This document shows, in pieces, positions 8,448-17,017 of a stretch of DNA of 64,000 bases. How positions within the stretch are numbered: position 1 is the stretch's first letter; each line of letters starts with the position of its first letter. Location of the stretch: positions 2,518,452 through 2,582,451 of the forward strand of contig CAVUMX010000003.1 in assembly GCA_963742725.1 (NCBI GenBank), read 5' to 3'. Both the position numbers and the translations under genes were made by a program. The DNA is from CAVVAL01 sp963742725. Its GTDB lineage: Bacteria > Actinomycetota > Actinomycetes > Mycobacteriales > Cryptosporangiaceae. Below the pieces are notes generated by a model, which was not told the origin of the DNA, made no database searches, and worked only from the letters and a program-made list of their open reading frames with translations.

Positions 8448-8714
8448 CGTTCGCCTCCTTCCACAACGTTCCGAAGGTGGGCCGAACGGCGAAGAGCCGC
8501 CCAGCCGGGGGTTTCCCCGGGGGCGGCTCGGTGGTGAGCTGGTCAGCTCACACCGGGGGCGCTCCCGGGCAGCGCTCGTCGCACCGCAGGCCGTGGCCCG
8601 GGTTCGACGGCAAGGTCAGCTTTCGCACGCTGGTCCTTTCGAGTGCTGCTGGTGATGAAGTGATCGGTGGGACACGGAAACCATGCCCGGTTCGGCCCCC
8701 TCGGGCAACGCCTT
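8448..8714 (-). other. Structured non-coding leader of the HNH gene
   Basis: No gene is visible here. On the minus strand the leader holds a near-palindrome GTGAGCTG-GT-CAGCTCAC (8534-8551). It also holds a long compound hairpin at 8494-8529: GAGCCGCCC pairs with GGGCGGCTC outside, CCGGGG with CCCCGG inside. A weaker G-C hairpin (8684-8706) lies just after the DUF3817 stop and may terminate that gene. The strong hairpin sits only 47 bases before the HNH start, compatible with attenuation. No tRNA or riboswitch was recognised. Confidence 0.45.
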
Positions 8715-9014
8715 TTAGCTGACGGCGACGACCTCGTCACGGGTGACCTGGCGCTCGACGAAGAACGACACGAACGGCAGCGTGCCGGCGATCAGCACCC
8801 ACAGCGTCTTGCGCTTGGACCAGCGCGACTTCACCGCGAGGTCGAGCGAGGCGAGCAGGTAGATGACGTACAGGAAGCCGTGCGCCGGTCCGATGATCGA
8901 GATCGGGCCCTCGTTGTGGGCGACGTACTTCAGCGGCATGCCGACGCAGACGAGCAGCAGCAGGAACACGCCCACCACGTACGCCATGACCCGGTAGCGG
9001 TTGAGCGTGTTCAC
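8715..9014 (-). CDS. DUF3817 small integral membrane protein
   Basis: 99 residues with three hydrophobic helices and the DUF3817 core H-N-E-G-P-I-S-I-I-G-P-A-H-G-F-L-Y-V-I-Y, a family widespread in Actinobacteria with no established activity. The GTG start lies 5 bases after AGGAG. It overlaps the stop of the preceding gene by four bases (GTGA), so the two are translationally coupled. Confidence 0.85.
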   Translation of the reverse strand: MNTLNRYRVMAYVVGVFLLLLVCVGMPLKYVAHNEGPISIIGPAHGFLYVIYLLASLDLAVKSRWSKRKTLWVLIAGTLPFVSFFVERQVTRDEVVAVS

Positions 9015-9397
9015 CGTTCACTCCTCTGTTGGTTCGGCGCGTGCTCGTTCAGCTCGGCGAGGTGACGGTTGTAGGCCGCCAGTTCCTCGTCCTCGTCCAC
9101 CTGCGCCGGTGGTACCCACTTCGGCACGGCGGGGCCGTGGCGCGCCGGCGCCGGGGGGTCCGCGGCCGGCGGCGGCGCGTCCTTCTTCAGCTCGATGCGG
9201 ATGACGCGCCACCAGCCGTAGACGGCGAACGCCGCGAACAGCGGCCACTGGAGCGCGTACCCGATGTTCTGGCCGCCGCCGTCGGCCGCGTGCGCCCGCT
9301 CCCACTGCCACCAGCCGAGAGCCAGAAACGCCACAAAACAGACGGCCACCAGCGTGTGCCCCGCAATCCAGCGGGGGGAAAGCAGGAGCCGTCGCAC
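9011..9397 (-). CDS. Two-helix membrane protein coupled to DUF3817
   Basis: 128 residues. Two transmembrane helices (about residues 11-34 and 46-66) are followed by a charged, Pro-rich cytoplasmic tail ending Q-Q-R-S-E-R. The tail contains K-W-V-P-P and D-E-D-E-E-L-A-A-Y-N-R, a pattern seen in conserved actinobacterial hypothetical proteins found beside DUF3817. The start is a GTG at 9397 without a clear ribosome site. It forms an operon with DUF3817 and is divergent from HelD. Confidence 0.75.
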   Translation of the reverse strand: MRRLLLSPRWIAGHTLVAVCFVAFLALGWWQWERAHAADGGGQNIGYALQWPLFAAFAVYGWWRVIRIELKKDAPPPAADPPAPARHGPAVPKWVPPAQVDEDEELAAYNRHLAELNEHAPNQQRSER

Positions 9398-9421
9398 AGC
9401 TGTGAGGGTAGCCGGCTAGCC
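9395..9421. promoter_or_regulatory. Palindromes in the HelD divergent intergenic region
   Basis: The 57-base gap contains CACAGCTGTG (9395-9404, overlapping the GTG start of the minus gene) and TAGCCGGCTA (9409-9418). Either could be an operator. I compared them with the rifamycin-associated element of helR genes as I remember it and saw no convincing match. Confidence 0.3.
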
Positions 9422-9454
9422 TGAGGAGCCGCCGCGACCCCATGGAGCACCCGG

Positions 9455-11563
9455 TTGAACGACCGTCCGACGTCCGATCTCGGCCTCGAACTCGCCGTCG
9501 AACAACGTCACGTGGACCGGGTGTACGCCCGCCTCGAAGCAGTCAAGGCCGACGCGGCCGCCGTCCAGACCGACGGGCACAACCGCGCGCAGCTCGGCAA
9601 CAGCGGCGGCCTGTACGAGCGTGACGTGATGGTCCACGAGGCCGCCCGCCGCCTGCACACCCTCGACAGCGAGTACGACGGGCTGGTGTTCGGCCGCCTC
9701 GACCTCGACAGCGGCACCGTCCGGTACGTCGGCCGCCTCGGGCTGCGCGACGAACGGTTCGAACCGCTGGTCATGGACTGGCGGGCACCCGCGTCGGCAC
9801 CGTTCTACCGCGCCACGCCCGCCGAGCGGATGGACGTCGTCCGGCGCCGGGTGCTGCGGTGCAGCGGGCCGACGGTGGTCGGCGTCGAGGACGACCTGCT
9901 CGCGCCGGGCGCGGTCCCGGACGGCATGCGGGTGATCGGCGACGGCGCGCTGCTGGCCACCCTCGCGCGCGGTACCGGCACGGCGATGCGGGACATCGTC
10001 GCCACGATCCAGCACGAGCAGGACATCGCGGTCCGCGCGCCGGCGAGCGGTGCCACGGTGGTCAGCGGCGGTCCCGGTACGGGCAAGACGGCCGTCGCGC
10101 TGCACCGGATCGCGTACCTGCTCTACAACGACCGGTCCAGGTACGAGGGCGGCGGGGTGCTGCTGGTCGGCCCGTCGCCGGTGTTCGTCAGCTATATCGG
10201 GCAGGTCCTGCCTTCCCTCGGCGAGGACTCGGTGACCCTGCGGTCGCTCGGCTCGCTGCTCGACGGGGTGACGGCCACGCGGCGCGACACCCCGGCGGTC
10301 GCCACGCTCAAGGGCTCGCTGCGGATCCGCGACGTGCTGACCCGCGCCGCCCGCGAACCCGCCCCGCGTGCCCCGAGCGCGTTGAAGATCGTCTACGGCG
10401 GCGAGGTGATCACGCTCGACGCGGACGATCTCGCCGGCGTCCGGCGGCGGGTCAACGCGCGCCGTACCCCGCCGAACAACGCGCGCACCGTCGCGGTCGA
10501 GGAGCTGATCGGCACGCTGTGGAACCGGGCGATGAGCTGGTCCGATCCGCCGAAGTGGGACCGCGCCGAGTTCAAGGCCGAGATCTGGGACCGGCCCGAG
10601 TTCGTCGACTTCGCCTACGACTGGTGGCCGACGCTCACCCCGGCCGGTGTGCTGCGGAGCCTCGCGGACAGGCGCCGCCTCGAACGGATCGCGCGCCGCC
10701 TCTACTCCCGCGAGGAGATCGCCGCGCTCGCCGAATCGTGGTCGCTGGACGGCTTCTCCGTCGCGGACGTGCCCCTCCTGGACGAACTGCGCCCGCTCCT
10801 CGGCGAGCCCCGGCGCCGCCACCGGCAGCGCAAGCCCGCCCGCGAGGACTACCCGGAGCTGACCACGGTCACGGAACGCCAGCTCACCCGGACCGTCGCG
10901 GAACGGAGCCCGCACTACGACGAGTACGCGCACATCGTCGTCGACGAGGCGCAGGACATCACCCCGATGCAGTGGCGGATGCTGGGCCGCCGCGGCCGGT
11001 ACGCGAGCTGGACGATCGTCGGCGACGCGGCGCAGAGCTCGTGGGGCGATCCGCGCGAGGCGCTCCAGGCGAGGGACCGGGCGCTGGGCGGCGGTCCGCG
11101 GCGGAAGTTCACGCTCAGCACGAACTACCGCAACCCCTCGGAGATCTTCGACTTCGCGGCGTCCTTCGTACGGACCCAGGTACCGGACGCGGACCTGCCG
11201 AAAGCCGTCCGCTCGACCGGCCACCTCCCCGAGCACCATGTGGTCGACGACGTGCGGGGTGCCGTCCGGGACGCGGTCGCGGCGCTGCTCACCCAGGTCG
11301 AAGGCACGATCGGCGTGATCTCCACGACCACGCGCAGGGACGAGGTCGCCGGCTGGCTCACCGGTCCGGACCGGGTGCACGCTGTCGGCAGCCTCGACGC
11401 CAAGGGCATGGAGTACGACGGCGTGGTGGTCGTCGAACCGGGCGAGATCCTGGCCGAGTCGGTGGCCGGCGCCCGCACGTTGTACGTCGCGCTGAGCCGG
11501 GCGACGCAGCGGCTCGTTACGGTGGCGAGTGAGAGGAACTGGTTCGACCACGGGGAGAGCTAA
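9455..11563 (+). CDS. HelD/HelR-family RNA polymerase recycling ATPase
   Basis: 702 residues. The N-terminal coiled-coil arm starts L-E-L-A-V-E-Q-R-H-V-D-R-V. The conserved L-G-L-R-D-E and D-W-R-A-P patch follows, then Walker A G-G-P-G-T-G-K-T (205-212), an inserted helical region, and a second SF1 core with V-V-D-E-A-Q-D, T-N-Y-R-N-P and A-L-S-R-A-T-Q. This is the HelD layout: the arms pry RNA polymerase off nucleic acid, and actinobacterial HelR members protect from rifamycins. The start is TTG at 9455 with GGAG 7 bases upstream. Its stop codon abuts the P450 start. Rifamycin tolerance is family knowledge, not shown here. Confidence 0.9.
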   Translation: MNDRPTSDLGLELAVEQRHVDRVYARLEAVKADAAAVQTDGHNRAQLGNSGGLYERDVMVHEAARRLHTLDSEYDGLVFGRLDLDSGTVRYVGRLGLRDERFEPLVMDWRAPASAPFYRATPAERMDVVRRRVLRCSGPTVVGVEDDLLAPGAVPDGMRVIGDGALLATLARGTGTAMRDIVATIQHEQDIAVRAPASGATVVSGGPGTGKTAVALHRIAYLLYNDRSRYEGGGVLLVGPSPVFVSYIGQVLPSLGEDSVTLRSLGSLLDGVTATRRDTPAVATLKGSLRIRDVLTRAAREPAPRAPSALKIVYGGEVITLDADDLAGVRRRVNARRTPPNNARTVAVEELIGTLWNRAMSWSDPPKWDRAEFKAEIWDRPEFVDFAYDWWPTLTPAGVLRSLADRRRLERIARRLYSREEIAALAESWSLDGFSVADVPLLDELRPLLGEPRRRHRQRKPAREDYPELTTVTERQLTRTVAERSPHYDEYAHIVVDEAQDITPMQWRMLGRRGRYASWTIVGDAAQSSWGDPREALQARDRALGGGPRRKFTLSTNYRNPSEIFDFAASFVRTQVPDADLPKAVRSTGHLPEHHVVDDVRGAVRDAVAALLTQVEGTIGVISTTTRRDEVAGWLTGPDRVHAVGSLDAKGMEYDGVVVVEPGEILAESVAGARTLYVALSRATQRLVTVASERNWFDHGES

Positions 11564-12757
11564 GTGGATCCGTTCAGCGCACAACACACCCAAGACCCGC
11601 ACACGGCCTACGCGTACTTACGTGAGCACCAGCCCGTCCACGTCGTCCGGATGCCGAGCGGCGTGCCGGTCTGGCTGGTCACCCGGTACGCGGACGTACG
11701 TCAGGCATTGAGCGACCCGCGGCTGTCGAAGGACGAGACCCGCCGCGCGCAGCTCGCCGCGCACCGGTTCCCGGCGGTCATCGAGGCCAACATGAACCAC
11801 CACATGCTCAACTCCGACCCGCCGGACCACACGCGGCTGCGCAAGCTGGTGTCGGCGGCGTTCACGGGGCGGCGCATGGAGGCGTTGCGGCCGCGCATCC
11901 AGGAGATCACCGACGGGCTCCTCGACGCGATGGCGGCGACCGGCGAGGCCGACCTGATCGACGCGTTCGCGTTCCCGCTGCCGATCCAGGTGATCTGCGA
12001 GCTGCTCGGCGTCCCGGCGGACGACCGCGACGACTTCCGGCGATGGTCCAACGCGCTCGTCTCCGGCACGATCGCCGGCGGCAAGCTGCTGCCGGCCGCC
12101 GAGGCGATGGTCTCCTACCTGCACGAGCTGATCGCCCAGAAGCGCGCCGAGCCGACGGACGACCTGCTCTCGGCGCTCGTCGCGGTCCAGGACGGCAGCG
12201 ACCGGCTCACCGAGGGCGAGCTGTCATCGATGGTGTTCCTGCTGCTGGTCGCCGGTCACGAGACGACCGTCAACCTGATCGGCAATGCCGTCCACGCGCT
12301 GCTCACCCACCCGGACCAGCTGGCCGCGCTCCGCGCCGACCCGGGCCTCGTCCCCGGCGCGATCGAGGAGTTCCTGCGGTACGAGAGCCCGATCGAGACC
12401 GCGACGTTCCGGATCACGTCCGAACCGATGGAGATCGCCGGGGTCGCCATCCCGCCGAACCAGATCGTGCTGCTGTCGCTGCTCGCCGCGAACCGCGACC
12501 CGGACCGGTTCGCCGACGCCGCAACCCTCGACATCGGACGGACCGACGGCCACCACGTCGCGTTCGGCCACGGCATCCACCACTGCCTCGGCGCGCCACT
12601 CGCCCGTCTCGAAGGGCAGATCGCGATCGGGTCGCTGCTGGCGCGGTTCCCGCACCTGGAACTGGCCGTGCCGCCGGAGACCCTGCCGTGGCGGCAGGGC
12701 GTGCTGCTGCGTGGCCTGGAGCGGCTGCCGGTGCGCTACTCCCCCACCGCGCGGTAG
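11564..12757 (+). CDS. Bacterial class I cytochrome P450
   Basis: 397 residues. The I-helix oxygen motif A-G-H-E-T-T, the K-helix E-x-x-R (E-E-F-L-R) and the heme loop F-G-H-G-I-H-H-C-L-G-A with thiolate ligand Cys341 are all intact. It is a soluble monooxygenase needing ferredoxin and reductase partners encoded elsewhere. The GTG start directly follows the HelD TAA with no gap, so the two are co-transcribed. Codon 19 is TTA (11618-11620), rare in such genomes and often a mark of bldA-dependent, late expression. The substrate cannot be told; CYP107/CYP105-like enzymes hydroxylate macrolides, steroids or drugs. Confidence 0.95.
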   Translation: MDPFSAQHTQDPHTAYAYLREHQPVHVVRMPSGVPVWLVTRYADVRQALSDPRLSKDETRRAQLAAHRFPAVIEANMNHHMLNSDPPDHTRLRKLVSAAFTGRRMEALRPRIQEITDGLLDAMAATGEADLIDAFAFPLPIQVICELLGVPADDRDDFRRWSNALVSGTIAGGKLLPAAEAMVSYLHELIAQKRAEPTDDLLSALVAVQDGSDRLTEGELSSMVFLLLVAGHETTVNLIGNAVHALLTHPDQLAALRADPGLVPGAIEEFLRYESPIETATFRITSEPMEIAGVAIPPNQIVLLSLLAANRDPDRFADAATLDIGRTDGHHVAFGHGIHHCLGAPLARLEGQIAIGSLLARFPHLELAVPPETLPWRQGVLLRGLERLPVRYSPTAR

Positions 12758-14571
12758 TCCACGGTGAAGCCCACGGCGGGCCGCATCGACCAGCGCGGCG
12801 CGCCGACCCGCACCTCGACCAGTAGCGACTGGAGCAGCGACTCGCCGTGGCTCATGCTGCACCGCAGCCGGTAGGTGCCCGGTGACGGCGGTGTGCGGAC
12901 GGGGAAGTAGAGCCGGCGCGGACCCTGGGCGGCGGCCGGTTGGCGGGTCACCGTCACCGCGCCGTCGCTCCGCAGCTCCATCTCGCCGACGGCCGCGTCC
13001 TGGGTGATGACCAGTTCGCCGTCGAACCGCGCCAGGACGACGTTGACCAGCACCGGATCGCGGTCGCGCGGCGGCGCCTGGCCGAGTTCGAACCAGAACA
13101 GGTAGTCGGTGCCCGGATCGAGCGCGCGGCGGCGGGGCACCGTGCCATCGGGTAAGTCGGCCTGCGCGAAGCCGACGGTGATCGGATGGTCCCGGGTGAG
13201 CGCCTGCTCGGCCGGGGCCGGCGGCCACGGGGCCGGTTCCGGTGCGCGGTGGCGGCCGGGCGGCTCGGGCTCCACGGAATCCGCCGGCGCCGGCTCGGGC
13301 GGCGGCGACGGTTCGGGCAGGCTGGCGAGCGGCGGTTCGAGCGCCGCCGGGGCCAGGACGCGGCGGACGGTCGGTCCGAAGCGCCGTTCGAACGCCGCCC
13401 CGGCGAGCATCGACCGGGCAGCCTCCGCACCGGACTGGCCCTTGCCGTTCACTCTCGCGGCGACCACGCCGGCCACGACCGCCGCCGCGAACGACGTGCC
13501 GCTCCACCGCGCGTAGCCGTCGGCGACGTGGGCCCCGTCGAGCCGGCCGCGGGACTGGTGCGGGAAGGCGCTTTCGACGTCCGTGCCGAGGGCGGCCGCG
13601 TCGACCCACGGGCCCCGGTTGCTGAACGGCGCGGGACCGCCGTCCGCGTCGAGCGCGCCCACCGCGACCACGTTCTCCTCCGCCGCAGGCCAGAACGGGC
13701 GGCCGTCGATCCCGGCGTTGCCCGCCGCCGCCACGACAGCGACGCCGGCGGGTATGGCGGCGAGCACGTCGGCGAAGAGCACGCTCGGCCGGTCGCGCCA
13801 GGTGTAGCCGCCGGCCGGGACGAGCACGACGTCGGGCGTGCCCTCCGGTGCACGCACCACCTCGGACAGTGCCCGGGCGAGCTGGACCTCGTCGCAGATG
13901 CCGGCCGTGTCGAGGACCCGGCGGAACACGATCCGCGCCTCGGGGCATGCCCGCAGGACCAGCCCGGCGGTGAACGTGCCGTGGCCGGCGATACCGCCCG
14001 CGCCCAGCGCGTCCAGGTCGAGGTCGTCCTCGGCCTGAGCGGTGTCGAGGTCGAGGTTGGCGGGGATGCGCCACAGCCAGCGGTGCAGCACCCAGCCCGT
14101 GTCGAGGACGGCGACCCGCGGGCTGCGGCCCCGCCCCCGGGCGGGGACCGGCGGCAGCACGTACGGAATGGTCACCGGCGCGTCCGGGAGGCCACCGGGG
14201 TACGTGGCTTGCTCCGAGGCGCCCGGGTGCTCTGAGCCGCCCGGGTGCTCGGTGTCGCCGCATTGTGTGGTGGCCGCGGCCTCGCCCCGGAACACATGGT
14301 TCGGCGCGGCGATCGGTTCGCCGTAGCGGTGAGCGATGTCCTCGGCGAGTTCCACCGGGTCGGTGTTCGCCGCCAGCCGGAGCAGGGCGAACCCGCCGAC
14401 GTCGAGCTTCTCGACCTTGCTGATCCGGCGCCGGGCCACGGCACGGACGCGTGGCACATCGACGAGCCTGGCCAGCAACTGGCCACGCCGGTACAGGAAC
14501 CCGCCGCCGTCCGCCACGTCCGGACACCGCTGGGTGATCCAGGCGAGCCGCGCGGTCGACGCACCCTCCAT
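12736..14571 (-). CDS. Subtilisin-like S8 serine peptidase without signal peptide
   Basis: 611 residues. The catalytic triad is visible: Asp157 in A-V-L-D-T-G-W, His197 in G-H-G-T-F-T-A-G and Ser357 in S-G-T-S-F-A-A-A. There is no Sec signal or membrane anchor. The N-terminal 130 residues form a separate domain and a Pro-rich linker (about 400-450) leads to a C-terminal beta-rich domain of about 160 residues. The domain layout resembles intracellular actinobacterial peptidases linked to conflict systems, which is inference. The 3' end overlaps that of the P450 by 22 bases, tail to tail. Confidence 0.85.
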   Translation of the reverse strand: MEGASTARLAWITQRCPDVADGGGFLYRRGQLLARLVDVPRVRAVARRRISKVEKLDVGGFALLRLAANTDPVELAEDIAHRYGEPIAAPNHVFRGEAAATTQCGDTEHPGGSEHPGASEQATYPGGLPDAPVTIPYVLPPVPARGRGRSPRVAVLDTGWVLHRWLWRIPANLDLDTAQAEDDLDLDALGAGGIAGHGTFTAGLVLRACPEARIVFRRVLDTAGICDEVQLARALSEVVRAPEGTPDVVLVPAGGYTWRDRPSVLFADVLAAIPAGVAVVAAAGNAGIDGRPFWPAAEENVVAVGALDADGGPAPFSNRGPWVDAAALGTDVESAFPHQSRGRLDGAHVADGYARWSGTSFAAAVVAGVVAARVNGKGQSGAEAARSMLAGAAFERRFGPTVRRVLAPAALEPPLASLPEPSPPPEPAPADSVEPEPPGRHRAPEPAPWPPAPAEQALTRDHPITVGFAQADLPDGTVPRRRALDPGTDYLFWFELGQAPPRDRDPVLVNVVLARFDGELVITQDAAVGEMELRSDGAVTVTRQPAAAQGPRRLYFPVRTPPSPGTYRLRCSMSHGESLLQSLLVEVRVGAPRWSMRPAVGFTVDYRAVGE

Positions 14572-14739
14572 CGCGCCCCCTCTGCCTGGCGAGCTCGCAC
14601 CACCCTAGAGGCGGCGCGGCCGCAAGGCTCGTGACACGGCCGTGCCCATCCCGTCTTTTCTGGGCAGGCACGGTCCGAGACGGGACCTTCCGTCGTCTCG
14701 CCGCGACCTGTCGTTACCCGCCGGCTTCGCCATATCTTC

Positions 14740-15183
14740 GCCACGATCATGTTCGCGGCGGGCCGGGGCGCGTCCGAGGGCATCGGATGACACGCGATCC
14801 CGGTGGTCCTGCTGACGGTCGGCTTTTCGGTCCTGTTCGTCGCGGTGTTCGTGCTGATGCGGCATGTCAACGCGCGGGTCATCCTGGAAGACGGCGTGCT
14901 GTACGTCCGGAGCGGCTGGCGCCACTTCGCCTACCGGATGGACGTCAACGAGATCACCGGCCCGCACCTGTGGCAGCCGGCCGAGATGAACAAGCTGTGG
15001 CGGCGCCTCAAGCACGTGCCGGTCAGCAAGGAACGGTACGCGCCCTGGAAGGAGCTGCGCGCGATGTACCCGGGGGTGAGGATGCCGTGTGGTCCAGGTC
15101 CACCAGGGGTTCGTGATCACGGCCGGCTCGCTCGGCACGGTCGCCTACCTCGCGCTGATCGTCCAGATCGGGTACGCGGTCTG
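14740..15183 (+). pseudogene. Decayed membrane protein gene
   Basis: Coding-quality sequence appears in pieces. F-A-T-I-M-F-A-A-G-R-G runs to an in-frame TGA (14787-14789). After it, the same frame continues with a transmembrane helix V-V-L-L-T-V-G-F-S-V-L-F-V-A-V-F-V and a soluble part (V-L-Y-V-R-S-G-W-R-H-F-A-Y-R-M-D). Then the frame shifts near 15077-15089, and G-F-V-I-T-A-G-S-L-G-T-V-A-Y-L-A-L-I-V-Q-I-G-Y ends at a TGA at 15183. One nonsense and one frameshift change make this a pseudogene of a small membrane protein. The region 14572-14739 contains nothing recognisable. Confidence 0.6.
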
Positions 15184-15323
15184 ACGCTCCATCACCTCAC
15201 GTATGGCATCGCTAGCCTACGGGTCTGCTCGACAATCGCTGTTCGCTCTCCGACGCGCTAAGCAGCATGGTAAGTTTCCCATCAGCAACCGCCGCCGCAC
15301 GGTACGACCCGAGAGGCCAACAC

Positions 15324-15584
15324 GTGTCCAAGATCGAGGAGATACTCAGCTCCATACAGGCCTTGGCGGACACCATCGACGACGCCAAGAGCCGGCAGGC
15401 ATCGATTCTCGACGAGCTCGATGAGCTGAGAGACTCCGCCGATGCTGCGGGATTTCACGACAAGGTCGCCGAAGCGACCGGTCTGCGTGATGTCGCCGAG
15501 CAGACAACGAGCCTTCTCAATACCGTGACCGACTCAGTCGAGGAAACCGCCGACAGAGCGCGAGAAATCGCCGACGGCAGCTGA
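15324..15584 (+). CDS. Small coiled-coil protein with GFHDK motif (cassette gene A)
   Basis: 86 residues from a GTG behind GAGAGG. Entirely helical and acidic, beginning M-S-K-I-E-E-I-L-S-S-I. A central E-L-R-D-S-A-D-A-A-G-F-H-D-K-V separates two amphipathic helices. It is paralogous to the next two genes, aligned through G-F-(H/R)-D-K-(V/I). Size and two-helix layout recall WXG100-type or similar small secreted/partner proteins, but there is no W-x-G. Base composition is clearly less GC-rich than the flanks. Function unknown. Confidence 0.75.
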   Translation: MSKIEEILSSIQALADTIDDAKSRQASILDELDELRDSADAAGFHDKVAEATGLRDVAEQTTSLLNTVTDSVEETADRAREIADGS

Positions 15585-15603
15585 TTCGAGGGTCCAATCC
15601 GAT

Positions 15604-15864
15604 ATGGCAAGTTTCGACAATGTCCTGAGCCAACTCGCAGCGGCCGCAAACACGATCGATCGAATCAGCGCGTCGCACGTCGAGTTAGTGGCAACCATTG
15701 ACGAGCTCAGAGGGCAGGCACTGGGCGCCGGGTTCCACGACAAAGTCAACGAAGCCATGCAACTCAGCGAGCGCGCCGCAACTATCCGGATCTCTCTCGA
15801 TGAGTGCGTCGACGGCATGGCGAATCTCGTAACTCGGACCACGCACATCATGGGTCGGAGTTGA
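15604..15864 (+). CDS. Small coiled-coil protein with GFHDK motif (cassette gene B)
   Basis: 86 residues, the same length as cassette gene A and collinear with it: T-I-D-E-L-R-G-Q-A-L-G-A-G-F-H-D-K-V-N-E. The start ATG is 19 bases after the stop of A. A TTA leucine codon occurs at 15685-15687, unusual for this genome and a possible expression switch. Lower GC than the surroundings and no signal peptide point to an acquired cytoplasmic helical protein of unknown role. Confidence 0.75.
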   Translation: MASFDNVLSQLAAAANTIDRISASHVELVATIDELRGQALGAGFHDKVNEAMQLSERAATIRISLDECVDGMANLVTRTTHIMGRS

Positions 15865-15871
15865 CACAGGC

Positions 15872-16489
15872 GTGACGAGTACAACGGGCCAGATCATCAT
15901 CAGACTCGCCGCCATGAACGACGATCTGCGTGTGGCCATCAGCGAGGTCTCCGCGGCGCGAGAAACGGTCGAGCAGCTCGCAGCCATCGCAGCCGCCCTT
16001 GGGTTTCGCGACAAGATCAACCAACTACAGGAACTCGATCGAAGCATCACTGAGCAGCTCAACCGGTTGGACAGGACCGCGGACGCCAATTACGAGACGT
16101 TGACCGCTGCCAGGGAACTGGCCGAACAACACCAGCAGCCGTCCCCGGCCGACACCGTGTATGAAGCTCGCGGCAGGGCCCCCGCCCCAAGTAGACGCAC
16201 CGCTAGTCCCGACACGGATGACAGCGACGATGTCCAGCACACTCGCGCGAGCGAGACCAAACCCGTGCGGCGTCGACGTAAACAGATCAGGTATCTAAGC
16301 CTGGGAGCAGTTGGGCTGGGTGGCGCGATCTCGTACGCTGCGGTCTTGCTCCCGCAAGTCGCCCAAGCATCCTGGTTCCTTCTCGGAGGAATCGTGGCCA
16401 ACTTCGGAGTGAACGCCTTCAAGGAGATCTGGGCGACTCGTGCACCACCAACACCTGAGCCGGACCGTCCGAATCCAGCCGACCAGTAG
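15872..16489 (+). CDS. GFRDK coiled-coil protein fused to a membrane hairpin (cassette gene C)
   Basis: 205 residues from a GTG only 8 bases after gene B, with GGAG inside the end of B. Residues 1-90 repeat the A/B fold (A-L-G-F-R-D-K-I-N-Q-L). A polar, disordered linker (about 90-130) and a basic R-R-R-R-K stretch follow. Two hydrophobic segments (about 143-160 and 163-187) form a hairpin, then a Pro-rich tail. It looks like the membrane-anchored version of the two small proteins, so the three may assemble at the inner membrane. No database family is claimed. Confidence 0.75.
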   Translation: MTSTTGQIIIRLAAMNDDLRVAISEVSAARETVEQLAAIAAALGFRDKINQLQELDRSITEQLNRLDRTADANYETLTAARELAEQHQQPSPADTVYEARGRAPAPSRRTASPDTDDSDDVQHTRASETKPVRRRRKQIRYLSLGAVGLGGAISYAAVLLPQVAQASWFLLGGIVANFGVNAFKEIWATRAPPTPEPDRPNPADQ

Positions 16490-16500
16490 GAAGCGAGACC

Positions 16501-16959
16501 ATGACGATTGACAACGAGGTTGAATCGACTGTCCGGGAAGTGCTCGGCGCAGTCATCGCGAGGGACCTTGGCCGATTTGAGGCTGGCCTTGCGACCGTGG
16601 GTGAGCACGGAGACGACTTCGCAACTCGCGCACTTCAACTAGCCATCTCTGTTTGCGCCACAGCGGTTGTCAACGTTCATGGCCGTGCGCCGTCGCCGGA
16701 AGAAGCTCGTGCCCTCGCTGAACGAACCAGCAAGCGCCTGGCATGGGCGGGCGTTCCTGAAGACGAGGTTGCGAAATATGTCGGTGCCGTCGTGGACGGA
16801 ACAGCTCTTGACACCGCCTTCGACGGTCAGAGACTGACCCTGTTGACGTTCATGATCGCCGGTTCTCTCGTATCAGCCTCCACCGGCGAACGTGGCACAT
16901 GGGAGAACTATCTGGACGAGATCGAGGGCGAGCTGGAGCACGGGGGGCTCGCGATCTGA
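16501..16959 (+). CDS. Helical protein of unknown function (cassette gene D)
   Basis: 152 residues, ATG after AGGAAG, 11 bases behind gene C in an evident operon. Predicted all-alpha, without signal. Features are E-V-E-S-T-V-R-E-V-L-G-A-V-I, A-L-Q-L-A-I-S-V-C-A-T-A-V-V, P-S-P-E-E-A-R-A-L-A and an acidic C-terminus. No catalytic pattern is visible. Its constant linkage to A-C suggests a cytoplasmic partner, for example regulator, effector or antidote; that is inference. Confidence 0.7.
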   Translation: MTIDNEVESTVREVLGAVIARDLGRFEAGLATVGEHGDDFATRALQLAISVCATAVVNVHGRAPSPEEARALAERTSKRLAWAGVPEDEVAKYVGAVVDGTALDTAFDGQRLTLLTFMIAGSLVSASTGERGTWENYLDEIEGELEHGGLAI

Positions 16960-17017
16960 GCTGCGCATCGCGACAGCGCACCGCGCCGGTCTCCGTCGCG
17001 CGCCTCGCGTTAAGGCC

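Noticed and set aside
8560..8625. Possible tRNA T-arm (GGGTTCGA) in the HNH leader
   Set aside because: No acceptor or anticodon stem can be built around it on either strand.
9395..9421. Rifamycin-associated element upstream of HelD
   Set aside because: The palindromes present (CACAGCTGTG, TAGCCGGCTA) do not match the known element as I remember it.
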